This document shows, piece by piece, positions 18,140 through 27,074 of a stretch of 64,000 nt of DNA. Source of the DNA: Methanofollis tationis (GTDB lineage: Archaea; Halobacteriota; Methanomicrobia; Methanomicrobiales; Methanofollaceae); contig NZ_JABXWR010000001.1 in the NCBI RefSeq assembly GCF_013377755.1, positions 445,104 through 509,103 on the forward strand. The letters are read 5' to 3'. Under the pieces are notes generated by a model, which made no database searches, was not told the origin of the DNA, and worked only from the letters and a program-made list of their open reading frames with translations. Made by a program: the position numbers and the translations under genes. The first letter of the stretch is position 1. Each line of letters begins with the position of its first letter.

Positions 18140-18812
18140 GAAGCCACACCTCGGCATTCTCCTGATCGATGCACCGCGAGAGCGGCCCGAGCCCGCTCCG
18201 CCCCAATTCCAGCACGTCCACCCCGCCGGCGAACTCGCATGCCGCCGGGACGGCGAGGAGCCGCGCCCCCTCTCCGTCCACTGCCGGCGAGTAGAGGTAG
18301 GCGGGCTCTGCCCTGAGGGAGCACCCCACCTCGTCGCAGAGGGAGACGGCCGGGTGGAGGTGGCCGATGACCAGCAGGCGCCCTGCGAGGTCTTCGGCCG
18401 GCCAGGTGTGGCCGTGCAGGTAGCCAATGCCGTCGATTTCCGCACCGTTTGCCGGGAGGAGTTCGTCATCCCGGAGAAACCGTCCGATCCCGCCGTCGTG
18501 GTTGCCGGGCGCCACCCTGAGGGGAGCGAGGGCGCGGATCCGGTCCAGGATGCCCGGGAGTTCGTCGTACTCCTGCCGGCTCGTCAGGGGCACCGAGTGT
18601 TTCACGTCGCCGAGGAGGACGACGAGGTCGGGCGCCGTCTCCCTGATGGCGGCGAGCACCCGCCCCTCCCGCTCCCGGCTCCGGCTCCGCACATGCACCC
18701 CGGCCCGCGCCAGCCCCGACTCGATCCCGAAGTGGAGGTCGGCGACGACCAGCACCCGGATCGTGTTCTCCATCAGGAGGGCCGGGCAGTCGGGAAAAAA
18801 CGTCGGGCGCAT
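18084..18812 (-). CDS. Calcineurin-like metallophosphoesterase of archaeal repair type
   Basis: A 242-aa phosphoesterase with complete metal-binding motifs: ADLHFG, GDVKH, GNHDGG, HGHTW and GHLHPA. It matches the archaeal SbcD-related family (COG1407). The ATG at 18812 overlaps the stop of the OB-fold gene in TGATG, which fixes the start. Its 3' end overlaps lhr by about 56 bp. In haloarchaea, relatives are encoded with RPA and RPA-associated proteins, which agrees with the upstream OB-fold neighbour and a DNA repair role. Confidence 0.9.
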   Translation of the reverse strand: MRPTFFPDCPALLMENTIRVLVVADLHFGIESGLARAGVHVRSRSREREGRVLAAIRETAPDLVVLLGDVKHSVPLTSRQEYDELPGILDRIRALAPLRVAPGNHDGGIGRFLRDDELLPANGAEIDGIGYLHGHTWPAEDLAGRLLVIGHLHPAVSLCDEVGCSLRAEPAYLYSPAVDGEGARLLAVPAACEFAGGVDVLELGRSGLGPLSRCIDQENAEVWLRDGTYIGRLKEIREQRCA

Positions 18813-19561
18813 CAGATCAGTTTCACCTGCCCGGTCGAGGGCATATAGCATTCGCCTTCTTCCATCAACGCCGCAAGGGCGGTCTTTGCCGCATCCCGGC
18901 CGATCCCCCGCTCGGCCACCGCCGCAAGGAGCATCTCCTCGGCGGCCCGGCGGCCCGGCGCCTCTTCGAGCAGGGCGACCAGCACGGTGCGTGCGTCGAT
19001 GGGCGCCGCCGGTGTGCCCGCGTCCTGCACCGTGCGCAGGGCGGCCCGGACCATCTGCGCAAGGCCGGCGAGGGTTTCAGGCGTGGTCTTATAGTGGGTG
19101 GCCGCCGCCTGTGTCCCGGGGTCGGCGGGAGCGTCGATCATCCGCTCGATTCTCGAGAGGGTGAGGTCGGCCGTCCGCAAAACCCAGAGGTCCCGGACGC
19201 TCCGCTCCACCCTGACGACCGTCTCCGGGACGATCACCGTCTCACCCCCGGCGGAGGCAAGGGCCCCGCTCACCGCCGCAAAGGCCGGCGCCTCGATCGC
19301 CTGCAGCGCCGAGGCGGCGGCGGCCTCGCGCCACCCGGCAAGAACGGTGATGCTGCCGGTCGGATCGGCGATCCGGGCAAAAACCCTGCCTCCCCCTGAC
19401 GAGACCGAGGTCAGCGCCCCGGCAAAGAAGACCCGCCGGCCCGCGGCGCCGGTCGGGGAGAGAAAGGATCCGCCCCCGATCCGGGTCGTCAGCCCGATCT
19501 CGCCGGCAAACAGGCGGGCGGCGGCCTCAAGCCCGACCAGACCGCCGCTCTGTGTTTCCAT
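18812..19561 (-). CDS. RPA-associated OB-fold protein (COG3390-like)
   Basis: A 249-aa protein. The N-terminal part (about 20-150) reads as an OB fold: RVFFAGALTSVSSGGGRVFARIADPTGSITVLAG. The C-terminal part (about 180-249) is helical and resembles a winged helix (LVALLEEAPGRRAAEEMLLAAV). This fits RPA-associated proteins that accompany single-strand binding proteins in archaea. It leads a three-gene repair operon with phosphoesterase and lhr. TTTAAGAG lies about 25 bp before the ATG at 19561, suggesting a leaderless transcript; the earlier codons of the open frame have no support. Confidence 0.8.
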   Translation of the reverse strand: METQSGGLVGLEAAARLFAGEIGLTTRIGGGSFLSPTGAAGRRVFFAGALTSVSSGGGRVFARIADPTGSITVLAGWREAAAASALQAIEAPAFAAVSGALASAGGETVIVPETVVRVERSVRDLWVLRTADLTLSRIERMIDAPADPGTQAAATHYKTTPETLAGLAQMVRAALRTVQDAGTPAAPIDARTVLVALLEEAPGRRAAEEMLLAAVAERGIGRDAAKTALAALMEEGECYMPSTGQVKLI

Positions 19562-19715
19562 GGGATCACGTGTACCCCGTCCCCTCTTAAAGATCGGGAT
19601 GGGGGTACCGGGAGCTGGCCGGGTGATCGGGTACTCCGTTTGTGGGTCCCTGTTTTGCGAGGGATAGGGGGAAAAGACCGTACACATGTTCCGGGGGCGG
19701 TGGGCGTTTGGTTTC

Positions 19716-19764
19716 TTCGCGACTTCGCGTGATTTTTCAAGAGGATCTCACGCGAAGCCGCGAA
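19716..19764. repeat. 17-bp inverted repeat (hairpin), dispersed-repeat type
   Basis: TTCGCGACTTCGCGTGA (19716-19732) and TCACGCGAAGCCGCGAA (19748-19764) are complementary at 16 of 17 positions around a 15-bp T-rich loop. AAGACGCGAAG continues the pattern to about 19775, and TTCGCGTCT recurs near 19797. Similar CGCGAAG/ACGCGAA tandem words are widespread intergenic repeats in microbial genomes. It lies between the divergent-facing ends of the PDF-like gene and the OB-fold operon promoter; the rest of 19562-19907 has no recognised gene. Confidence 0.6.
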
Positions 19765-19907
19765 AAGACGCGAAGGGGTGGCGAGCGTTTCCGGGTTTCG
19801 CGTCTATAGCGTGCGTGGATCGTCACGTCAGGGGCTGACCTGAGGGATGGGATCCTGGGGGAATTACCCCCATGGAACAGCGAAGGACCCGATAGCATTC
19901 ACCGGGA

Positions 19908-20429
19908 TCAGACGAACCTGAGCTCGCTCAGGTCCCTTCCCGCGATCTCTTTCTTCTCCAGGTGCTCGATTTCGTGGGCGATGCCGTATGCGGGTGAGCC
20001 CTCGAAGCAGATCTCCCTTCTGTCGAGATCCTCGACCCTGATCTCTCCGGCACGGGGGTCGATCGTCATCTTCAGGATCCGGTCTGCCCTGGCCCTGACC
20101 CGGTACGGCCGTTCCACAAGGAGGCGGGTGGGCTGGTCTCCGCATTTTTCGAGCCTGCGGACAGTCCCCTCCCTCTCCGTGATCGCCGGGTTTGCAAGGA
20201 GATAGATCTCCTCCAGGGAGGAGCCCAGTTTCGTCTCCTCGTCGTACACCGACGTCTTCTTCATCACCGACACGGTCCTGAGATCCTCGAGGGCGTAACT
20301 CCAGTCGCCCCCGAACCTGAGCGAGAAGATGAGCGGGAGGAGGGCCTCGGAGGGGAGGCCGAACCGTGCGGCAAGGTCCTTCTCGGCCTTGAGGAAGGCA
20401 AGGTCTCTTAAGAGATCGGCAGGCTCCAT
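19908..20429 (-). CDS. Peptide deformylase-like protein
   Basis: A 173-aa protein whose second half follows the deformylase pattern: LLANPAIT, then LEKC (Cys96) in the position of the EGCLS metal-ligand Cys, RPYRVRARA, and HEIEH at residues 152-156 matching motif 3 HEIDH. The first deformylase motif (GLAAPQ) is not visible, and EGCLS is otherwise lost. Metal binding looks possible, but archaea do not formylate initiator methionine, so the substrate is unknown. The ATG is preceded by GAGGGGGGACCG. Relation to deformylase was judged by eye. Confidence 0.65.
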   Translation of the reverse strand: MEPADLLRDLAFLKAEKDLAARFGLPSEALLPLIFSLRFGGDWSYALEDLRTVSVMKKTSVYDEETKLGSSLEEIYLLANPAITEREGTVRRLEKCGDQPTRLLVERPYRVRARADRILKMTIDPRAGEIRVEDLDRREICFEGSPAYGIAHEIEHLEKKEIAGRDLSELRFV

Positions 20430-20642
20430 CGGTCCCCCCTCTGCTGGAGAGGGGATAATGGTTGGGGCCCGGCGGAATGGGCGGTGCTCTCGGGGGAGCG
20501 CCTCCCTGAGGGCGTTGGTCTGAAGCAGGCTGGACGAGTGAAGGCAATCGCCTGCCGTCGATTGCGGTTATAAGATACGGGTGCAGAGGAAGGAGCCGGT
20601 CATAAATACTGGTGCACCCCGGCGAAAGCATCAAATCTCTCC

Positions 20643-21500
20643 TCACAGGAGCCGCGTGAGGGTGAACACAATCACGAACAGCCCCCAGGTGAGGTACAGC
20701 CGCCTGATCTGGCGTCGTCCCTCTTCTATCGTCGGGCTCATCACCAGGTGCACGGTGCAATAGATCATCCAGAGATCGGTCACGGCAATAAGGAGCAGAT
20801 AATCGTAAACGAGCCAGCCCATCAGGAACGGCACCGGCGTCACCAGAAAAAAGATCGTCAACCATACGGCGGACACCCGCAGCGCGGAGGCCCGGCCCCA
20901 TCGGTGTGCGAGGCTCCGCGAGGACCGCCGCTCGTCGCCCTTTACATCCATGGCATCGGCGGCGACCTCCAGGCCGAGGTCAAAGAAAAATGCCAGCGCC
21001 GCAAAGGTCAGGACCACCCCGTTCACCGTCCCGACCGCTATTGCCCCGAGGATGATGGTCATCCCGATACAGGCCGCCACGACGAGGTTGCCGGCAAAAC
21101 CCGCGTCCTTGAGTCTGATGTTGTAGGCCAGGGCGATACACCAGAAGAGAACGACCAGCGCCAGCACGAGCGGCCCGAGAAGTGCAGCGCCGATCATCCC
21201 GGCCGCAGTGAACAGGGAAAAGAGGATCCAGAGTTCAGTGACGGAGATCCGCCCGGAGGGAAGGGGCCGTGACGGCAGGTTGATCCTATCGACATCCCGG
21301 TCGAAATAATCGTTGGAGATGTTCGCCGACCCGGAGATGAAGAACAGCGTCAGAAACCCGGCGACCACCAGGTGCACCGGCGGCAAACCCCCGACGGCGA
21401 GCACCTCGCCGGCAACGAAGAAAAAACCGGCTCCAAGTGCGAGATCCAGGCGGATGAGTTCGGCGGCGGCGCGGAGTTTCGCGGCGATGGTCGGCGTCAT
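20643..21500 (-). CDS. UbiA-family prenyltransferase, probably digeranylgeranylglyceryl phosphate synthase
   Basis: A 285-aa integral membrane protein with about eight or nine helices. First Asp-rich motif NDYFDRDVDRINLPSRPLPSG; second motif DAMDVKGDERRSSRSL. These bind Mg-diphosphate in UbiA enzymes. The combination resembles the archaeal enzyme that attaches the second geranylgeranyl chain to glycerol phosphate in ether-lipid synthesis, but related chlorophyll- or quinone-type prenyltransferases cannot be excluded. ATG at 21500 gives family length; about 100 earlier residues in the frame are Arg-rich and non-coding in appearance. Confidence 0.85.
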   Translation of the reverse strand: MTPTIAAKLRAAAELIRLDLALGAGFFFVAGEVLAVGGLPPVHLVVAGFLTLFFISGSANISNDYFDRDVDRINLPSRPLPSGRISVTELWILFSLFTAAGMIGAALLGPLVLALVVLFWCIALAYNIRLKDAGFAGNLVVAACIGMTIILGAIAVGTVNGVVLTFAALAFFFDLGLEVAADAMDVKGDERRSSRSLAHRWGRASALRVSAVWLTIFFLVTPVPFLMGWLVYDYLLLIAVTDLWMIYCTVHLVMSPTIEEGRRQIRRLYLTWGLFVIVFTLTRLL

Positions 21501-21721
21501 GGTCCTGAACCGATTGGGTGTGTATCCAGATTGTGTGTTGAAATATTCACCGGTGGTTCGCCATGCGATCTGTCTGCCGTTCTCGAACGCCGCAACCCGG
21601 CAGCCCCTCTGGAACGGCTGCCCCCGCCCCCGCCTTCGCATGCGACCGCCGCGCAGAAGAGACTGCGGTCGGTGGATCGCGACCACAAAGCACTTGGCGC
21701 AGTGTATGCCACCCCTTTTAG

Positions 21722-22817
21722 ATGAACCAGTCCACTTCCTGGTGCGGAGACCCGCATCGCCCTGTGCTCGAAGCCCTCGGCTGGACGGAAGAGCACGACG
21801 CTGCATTCTCAAAGTACACCGGGCCGTATGTGCCTGGCCGGGTGGCCTGCCGGCAGAAGACCGTATGGGAGGTGCTCGTCGACGGCGGGTCGGTCACGGC
21901 CGGGCTCTCCGGGGCGCTGCGGAAACTCGGCCGTTTTCCCGCTGTCGGGGATTTCGTCGTGGTGCTCGACCAGCGTGAGGCCGGCACCTCGACGATCGTT
22001 GATATTCTCCCGCAAAAGACCCGCTTTGCACGGGCGAGTCCCGGACTGGAAGGCGCCGACCAGGTCATCGCGGCGAATATCGATACGGTCTTCATCGTCA
22101 CGGCCGCCGGTCATGACCTCAACGCCCGCCGGATCGAACGCTACCTGGCGATCGCCCACGCATCAGGCGCCTGCCCGGTCGTCGTGATCAACAAATCCGA
22201 TCTGGCTGACGACCCCGCCTCGCTCGCCGACGACCTTGCTTCGGTCGCCCCCGGCATACCGGTCATTCCCATCAGCGCCGTGAGCGGGGAGGGGATCGAC
22301 CGGCTCGGGCCGTACCTCCTGCCGCGGAGCACGGTCGCCCTCATCGGTTCGTCGGGCGTCGGCAAGTCCACCCTGATCAACCGGCTCATGGGCGGTCAGG
22401 TGCAGGAGACCTCGCATACCCGGGCCTCTGACGACCGGGGGCGGCACACCACGACCGTCCGCCAGCTCTTCGTCCTGAACGGCGGGGCCCTGATGATCGA
22501 CAACCCGGGCCTGCGGGAGGACGGCATCGGCCGGCATCGCCGATACCTTCCCGGATATCCTCGAACTGGCCGAAGGGTGCCGGTTCTCGGACTGCCGCCA
22601 CGAACGGGAGCCGGGGTGTGCGGTGCAGGCGGCCGTGCGGGAGGGATCCCTCTCTGCAGCGCGGCTGGAGAGTTTCCACCGGCTCGTCCGGGAACTCGAA
22701 TTCGAACGGGATAAAGCGGAGATCGGGCTGGCGAGGCTGGAGAAGAAGCGCTGGAGGGAGATCGGGAGGGATGCCAGGGATATAGGGAAGATGAAAGAGA
22801 GGATAAGGCACACCTAA
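21722..22817 (+). pseudogene. rsgA: rsgA-type ribosome biogenesis GTPase with a frameshift
   Basis: A circularly permuted GTPase of the bacterial RsgA family: N-terminal OB-like domain, then NKSD (G4), GSSGVGKSTL (G1) and DNPGLRE (G3). After about residue 268 the frame goes out: the expected C-terminus, with a Cys/His zinc site (CRFSDCRHEREPGC) and the helical tail, continues in the +1 frame to 22817. One extra C in GGCCGG near 22535 would explain it. Both parts look undecayed, so this may be a recent mutation, a sequence error, or a recoding site. RsgA is a bacterial-type factor, so transfer is likely. Confidence 0.85.
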
Positions 22818-23285
22818 ATACTCTATTTTTCCTTATGCATCACGCGCTCTCTGCCTTTATGCTCCCTGCTCCCTCCTCTCTCCCTCAGTGCAGCGCCGCC
22901 CGTCCCCCGAACCTTCTTTTGACGCGTAAGCGGCCTGCACAGGAGAACAGAGGCCATGAGAGAGATAGCTCAGGAGACCCCCGACCAGATCCCGGACCCG
23001 CGCGCGAAGACAGGCAGGGAGATGTGGATCGCGGACAGAACGGACAGAGATGAAGGACGGCGAGCGGCACGGCCTGAGTGGGAGCGAGGACCGGGCGCTC
23101 TGTGATGCAGGATGGCGTACAGAACAGGGGGGGGTGCTGGTCTGAAGCGAGCGGAGAGGAGCGGAGCGAGTGAAGACGAACCCCCGTCTTTATTTATGGA
23201 TAAATTATCTCCAGGGTGTAAAAGGGAATAGTCCTGGGCGCAGATCCGGAATACCTTTTTTATCCGCCGCCTGAAATCTGTCCCT
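22818..23285. other. Intergenic region without recognised gene
   Basis: About 470 bp. The purine-rich segment around 23141-23180 (GGTCTGAAGC ... GAGTGAAG) consists of repeated GAGCGGAG words; a related GGTCTGAAGC/GAGTGAAG pair lies at 20518-20545. CTTTTTTATCC about 30 bp before 23286 is a likely TATA box for the thioesterase gene. No open frame has a ribosome-binding site or recognisable product. Confidence 0.4.
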
Positions 23286-23696
23286 ATGGCACCATCCGAT
23301 ATAGAAGAAAAAGGCCGGGAGTTCTTCGCCGCCGATTCATTCGCAAGGGAGAACGGTCTTGAACTTGTCGCGGTTTCCCCCGGGCGGGCCACGGTCTCGA
23401 TGCGGGTCGCTGTTCGTCACAGGAACAGCCACGGGACGGTCCATGGCGGCGCTCTCTTCACTCTTGCCGATGGTGCGTTTGCACTTGCATCCAACTCCCA
23501 CGGGATCGATGCTACGGCGATAAATGCCCATATCACCTATATGACCGCTGCAAAGGACGGGGTTCTTACGGCCGAGGCTGAGGAGTTCGCGCTCAACCCG
23601 AAACTTGCCTCTTATACCGTCACCATCACCGATGAGGAGGGAAGAAAGATCGCCATCTTCCAGGGTATGGTCTACCGGAGGACACCCCGGCCTTAA
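23286..23696 (+). CDS. PaaI-type hotdog-fold acyl-CoA thioesterase
   Basis: A 136-aa hotdog protein. HGGALFTLADGAFALASNSHG is the PaaI/YdiI-type motif (NxxGTVHGG...D region with HRNSHGTVHGGAL), and the last strands IAIFQGMVYR complete the fold. Members hydrolyse aryl- or short acyl-CoA thioesters as tetramers. The substrate is not predictable here. It stands alone between two intergenic spacers. Confidence 0.9.
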   Translation: MAPSDIEEKGREFFAADSFARENGLELVAVSPGRATVSMRVAVRHRNSHGTVHGGALFTLADGAFALASNSHGIDATAINAHITYMTAAKDGVLTAEAEEFALNPKLASYTVTITDEEGRKIAIFQGMVYRRTPRP

Positions 23697-23727
23697 TTTT
23701 CCGAATTGAACAGTATCAATAGAATAG

Positions 23728-23812
23728 TGCGAGGGGTGGGATTCGAACCCACGGACCCCTTCGGGACTGGATCTTAAGTCCAGCGCCGTTGGCCTGGCTT
23801 GGCTACCCTCGC
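23728..23812 (-). tRNA. tRNA-Leu (anticodon UAA)
   Basis: An 85-nt type II tRNA: GCGAGGG pairs with CCCTCGC, discriminator A follows; anticodon arm CTGGA-CTTAAGA-TCCAG with TAA; T arm GGGTTCGAATCCC; long variable arm (GTCCCGAAGGGGTCC region). Acceptor and D-arm sequences closely match the other leucine tRNA at 14456-14540. CCA is not encoded and there is no intron. Confidence 0.95.
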
Positions 23813-23858
23813 TCTCCTACTACATGGCAGCCTGCAGACAAAAAGATGATGGGGGCTT

Positions 23859-25331
23859 TCACCGCAGCGCCCGCTCCACCCGCTCCACGATCGTCTGCAG
23901 GCCTTCCACCCGTGCATACCGCTTGTCGTTCGAGGAGATCACCGTCCAGGGTGCGGCCTTCGTGTCGGTCCGCTCCAGCATCTCCGCGACCAGGGCCGCA
24001 TAGATCTCCCACCGGCTCCGGTTGCGCCAGTCCTCAGGCGTGATCTTCCACTGCCGCTCCCGGTCCTCTTCCCGGTCGATAAACCGCCGCAGCTGCTCCT
24101 TCCGGTCGATATGCAGCCAGAACTTCACCAGGACCGCACCCCAGTCGACGACCGCCTCCTCGAACTCGTTGATCTCGTTGTAGGCCCGCTCCACCTCGGC
24201 CGGGGAGGAGAATCCCTCCACCCGCTCGACCAGCACCCTGCCGTACCAGCTCCGGTCGAAGACGGCGACATGCCCTTTTTTCGGGAGGTCACGCCAGAAC
24301 CGCCAGAGATAATGGTGGCGCGATTCGTCCTCGTTTGGCGGCCCGACCGGCTCGACCTGACATATGCGGGGGTTGAGGCGGCGGGTGAGCCGCATGATCG
24401 CACCCCCCTTCCCGGCGGCGTCCCAGCCTTCATAGACCACGACCAGGGGCACGCGCTCGCGGTAGAGGGAGTACTGCAGGTCGGTGATCCGTTCGCCGTA
24501 GCGTTTGAGCGCCTCCTGGTACTCGTCCTTTGAGAGCGAATGCTTCGCGGGGTCAGGGAGGTTGAGACGTTTCTTTGACGGCGGCTGCAGCGGCGCCGGA
24601 TAGCGCGGCACCACCGTCGTTCGGCGCTCCTCGATCGCATGCTCGAGGGCGTGGACGACCGCGCTCATTCCCCTGACCACCGTGAAATTGCGGTCGTGCG
24701 CCTCGATCACCGTCCAGGGCGCGTTCGGGGTGTCGGTCTTTGCGATCACCTCCTCGAAGATCGGGAGGTAGAGGTCGTAGTGCTCCAGCCTGACATCCTC
24801 GTGCCCGTCGATCAGAAACGCCGCCGACGGCTGCTTTTTTATCCGCTCGATCCGCCGCGCCTGCTCGTCCCTGCTGATGTGGAGAAAGAGTTTCACGACG
24901 ACGGCGCCCGCATCGGTGAGGTGCCGCTCGAACCTGACGATCTCGCGCAGCGAGCGTTCGGGTGCGCCGCCGTCCTCCGGGCGCACCCGCTCGGCCACCA
25001 TCCGCGAGTACCACGAACGGTCGAAGATCGCCATCCTCCCGGCGGTCGGGGTGCGGAGCCAGAACCGCCAGAGAAAAGGCCGCTCCTCCTCCTCGCGGCT
25101 CGGCGACGATGCGGCGTGATAGGCGTACAGGCGCGGGTCGAGGGCGAGGACGAACTGGTGGAGCATCGTCGATATGCCTGAGAGGTTCCAGCCGTCGGCG
25201 ACGATGATCACCGGGAGGTCGAGGTCTCTGGCCTCACGCTGGAGGCGACCGAAGCGTTCTGCAAGGTCCGGCAGGATCTGTTTATAGTCCTCATCGCTCA
25301 CTTTTCTGGTCAGGTCGTACTGCTCGAACAT
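23859..25331 (-). CDS. pap: Polyphosphate:AMP phosphotransferase (two PPK2 domains)
   Basis: A 490-aa tandem PPK2 protein. The C-terminal domain has a good P-loop YEGWDAAGKGGAI and lid/Walker B segments (FDRSWYGRVLVERVEG). The N-terminal domain has a degenerate loop ADGWNLSGIST but keeps FDRSWYSRMVAERV. This duplicated form is known as the class II enzyme that makes ADP from AMP and polyphosphate, with only the C-terminal half catalytic. It is cytoplasmic and indicates polyphosphate use as an energy store. It stands alone, beside tRNA-Leu(UAA). Confidence 0.9.
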   Translation of the reverse strand: MFEQYDLTRKVSDEDYKQILPDLAERFGRLQREARDLDLPVIIVADGWNLSGISTMLHQFVLALDPRLYAYHAASSPSREEEERPFLWRFWLRTPTAGRMAIFDRSWYSRMVAERVRPEDGGAPERSLREIVRFERHLTDAGAVVVKLFLHISRDEQARRIERIKKQPSAAFLIDGHEDVRLEHYDLYLPIFEEVIAKTDTPNAPWTVIEAHDRNFTVVRGMSAVVHALEHAIEERRTTVVPRYPAPLQPPSKKRLNLPDPAKHSLSKDEYQEALKRYGERITDLQYSLYRERVPLVVVYEGWDAAGKGGAIMRLTRRLNPRICQVEPVGPPNEDESRHHYLWRFWRDLPKKGHVAVFDRSWYGRVLVERVEGFSSPAEVERAYNEINEFEEAVVDWGAVLVKFWLHIDRKEQLRRFIDREEDRERQWKITPEDWRNRSRWEIYAALVAEMLERTDTKAAPWTVISSNDKRYARVEGLQTIVERVERALR

Positions 25332-25430
25332 GGGACAGGGAGATCAAGGGGCAGAGAGATGAAAAACGATCCGGCAACCGGGCGAGAGAAAAAAAGGGAA
25401 GGGGAGATCAGGCGGAGGCGACCGTGCCCC

Positions 25431-27074
25431 CTATACCTCCTCCTCTGGCGTTTCTTCAGGGGTCTCCTCTGGTACCTCCTCTGGCAGTTGAAGGACGCCG
25501 TCAATCACATGGATGACCCCGTTGGTGCATCCGACATCAGAGACGGTCACCAGAGCATCGTCGATCATCAGGGTCTCGTTCGCCTCGTCCCAGAGTATCC
25601 TGACGCTCTTTCCGGAGAGCATCTCCAGCGCCTCCAGCCCTATCAGGTCTGCGGCCCAATACTCGCCGCCGGCCGCATGGTGGAGGAGGATGTCATTGAG
25701 CGCCTCCGTGTCGTCCAGCAGGGCGTCGAGCGCACCCTCCGGGAGGGCTGCAAACGCCTCGTCCGTCGGGGCGAAGAGCGTGAAGATCTCCGTACCGTTC
25801 AGCGTCTCGTCCAGCCCGGTCATCTCGAGGGCCGTCACCAGCGTTGAAAGACTCTCGTCTGCCGCCGCCGTCTGGAAGATGCTCATCTCTTCAGGCGCCG
25901 CCTCTTCCACGACGATGAAATCGGGTTTCACCGCGGTGTAGGTCCGGTCTGTTTCATCGGTGACGGTGAGGCTCACGGTGTAGACCCCTGCCTCGTGGTA
26001 GGTGAAGAGCGGGCTCTCCCGCGTGGACATAAACCCGTTGCCGAAGTCCCAGTACCATGAGGTGATGTTCTCGACGGTGCCGTTCACCGCAAACTGCACG
26101 GTGAGCGGCAATTCACCCTGTGTCGGTTCGGCCACAACGTCCACCACCTTCTCCTCGGGCGGGACCAGGACCGCATCGATCACATGGATCAGGCCGTTGC
26201 GGCAGAGGAGGTCGGCGATCGTGATCCGTGCATCGTTTACCATCACCCCCTCGTCGGTCTCGGTAATGATCAGGGTCTTGCCCTGGAGGGTCCACATCTT
26301 GCCCGCATCTACAAGGCCGTTTCTGGTTGTAAAGCCGTCGACGACATGGTAGAGAAGGATCTCGTTCAATGCCGCCGTGTCGTTGAGCAGGGCGTCGAGC
26401 GTGCCTTCAGGGAGGTTATTGAATGCCCCGTCGGTCGGGGCGAAGACGGTGTATACCTCAGTCCCGTTCAGCGTCTCGTTCAGGCCGGTCACATCAAGGG
26501 CCGTCACCAGAGTGGCGAAGTTCCCGGTCCTGTTGAGGGTCTGGTAGATCGTGTATTTCGGTGTGCCTGGCGGTTCGAGGGCGGCATCGATGACATGGAC
26601 CACGCCGTTTGTGCAGGTGATATCGCTCTGGGTGATCAGGGCCTCGTTCACCCTGATCCCCTCTTCGGTCACGGTGATTGCCACGTACATCCCGAGGAGC
26701 GTCTGCAGCGTATCCATCTCTTCGAGGTCTGCGGCAGAATAGGTCCCATCGGCGATATGGTAGTTGAGCAGTATTTTTAGCATATCAGGCTGCCTCAAGA
26801 GGAGGTTCAGGATGTCCCCGGAGTAGGCGTTGATCGCCTCGTCGGTCGGTGCAAAGAATGTGTACGCCGCCCCGGTGCTCAGCGTTTCGTTCAGTCCGGT
26901 CTGGTTGAGGGCGGTCACCATCAGGGTGAAGGTGCCGTTGTTCAGGAGCGTGTCGTAGATCGTGAGGTTGCCTGCCTCTTCGTCAGGCGGGAGGGGTTCG
27001 TCCTCTCCGGCTGCAATGCCTGTCGATGCCAGAATGACAAGAATACACAGGCCCAGGATTTTTAGTGCGCGCAT
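25431..27074 (-). CDS. Secreted protein with three fasciclin (FAS1) domains and a PKD domain
   Basis: A 547-aa protein with a signal peptide (MRALKILGLCILVILASTGIAAG). FAS1 domains lie at about 37-170, 178-310 and 405-535, each with the TFFAPTDEA/TVFAPTDGA type H1 motif and a YHIADG/YHVVDG type H2 motif, ending TNGVVHVID. A PKD domain sits between the second and third (WYWDFGNGFMSTRESPLFTYHEAGVYTVSLTV). The C-terminus is a short acidic PEETPEE repeat. It is probably a cell-surface adhesion protein. The ATG at 27074 has GAGGT eight bases upstream. Confidence 0.92.
   Translation of the reverse strand: MRALKILGLCILVILASTGIAAGEDEPLPPDEEAGNLTIYDTLLNNGTFTLMVTALNQTGLNETLSTGAAYTFFAPTDEAINAYSGDILNLLLRQPDMLKILLNYHIADGTYSAADLEEMDTLQTLLGMYVAITVTEEGIRVNEALITQSDITCTNGVVHVIDAALEPPGTPKYTIYQTLNRTGNFATLVTALDVTGLNETLNGTEVYTVFAPTDGAFNNLPEGTLDALLNDTAALNEILLYHVVDGFTTRNGLVDAGKMWTLQGKTLIITETDEGVMVNDARITIADLLCRNGLIHVIDAVLVPPEEKVVDVVAEPTQGELPLTVQFAVNGTVENITSWYWDFGNGFMSTRESPLFTYHEAGVYTVSLTVTDETDRTYTAVKPDFIVVEEAAPEEMSIFQTAAADESLSTLVTALEMTGLDETLNGTEIFTLFAPTDEAFAALPEGALDALLDDTEALNDILLHHAAGGEYWAADLIGLEALEMLSGKSVRILWDEANETLMIDDALVTVSDVGCTNGVIHVIDGVLQLPEEVPEETPEETPEEEV

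Noticed and set aside
20518-20545. GGTCTGAAGC...GAGTGAAG pair shared with 23141-23180
   Set aside because: Short words with different inner sequence; two occurrences are not enough to call a repeat family.
23859-25331. N-terminal PPK2 domain with degenerate P-loop as a sign of gene decay
   Set aside because: Loss of catalysis in the N-terminal half is normal in two-domain polyphosphate:AMP phosphotransferases.
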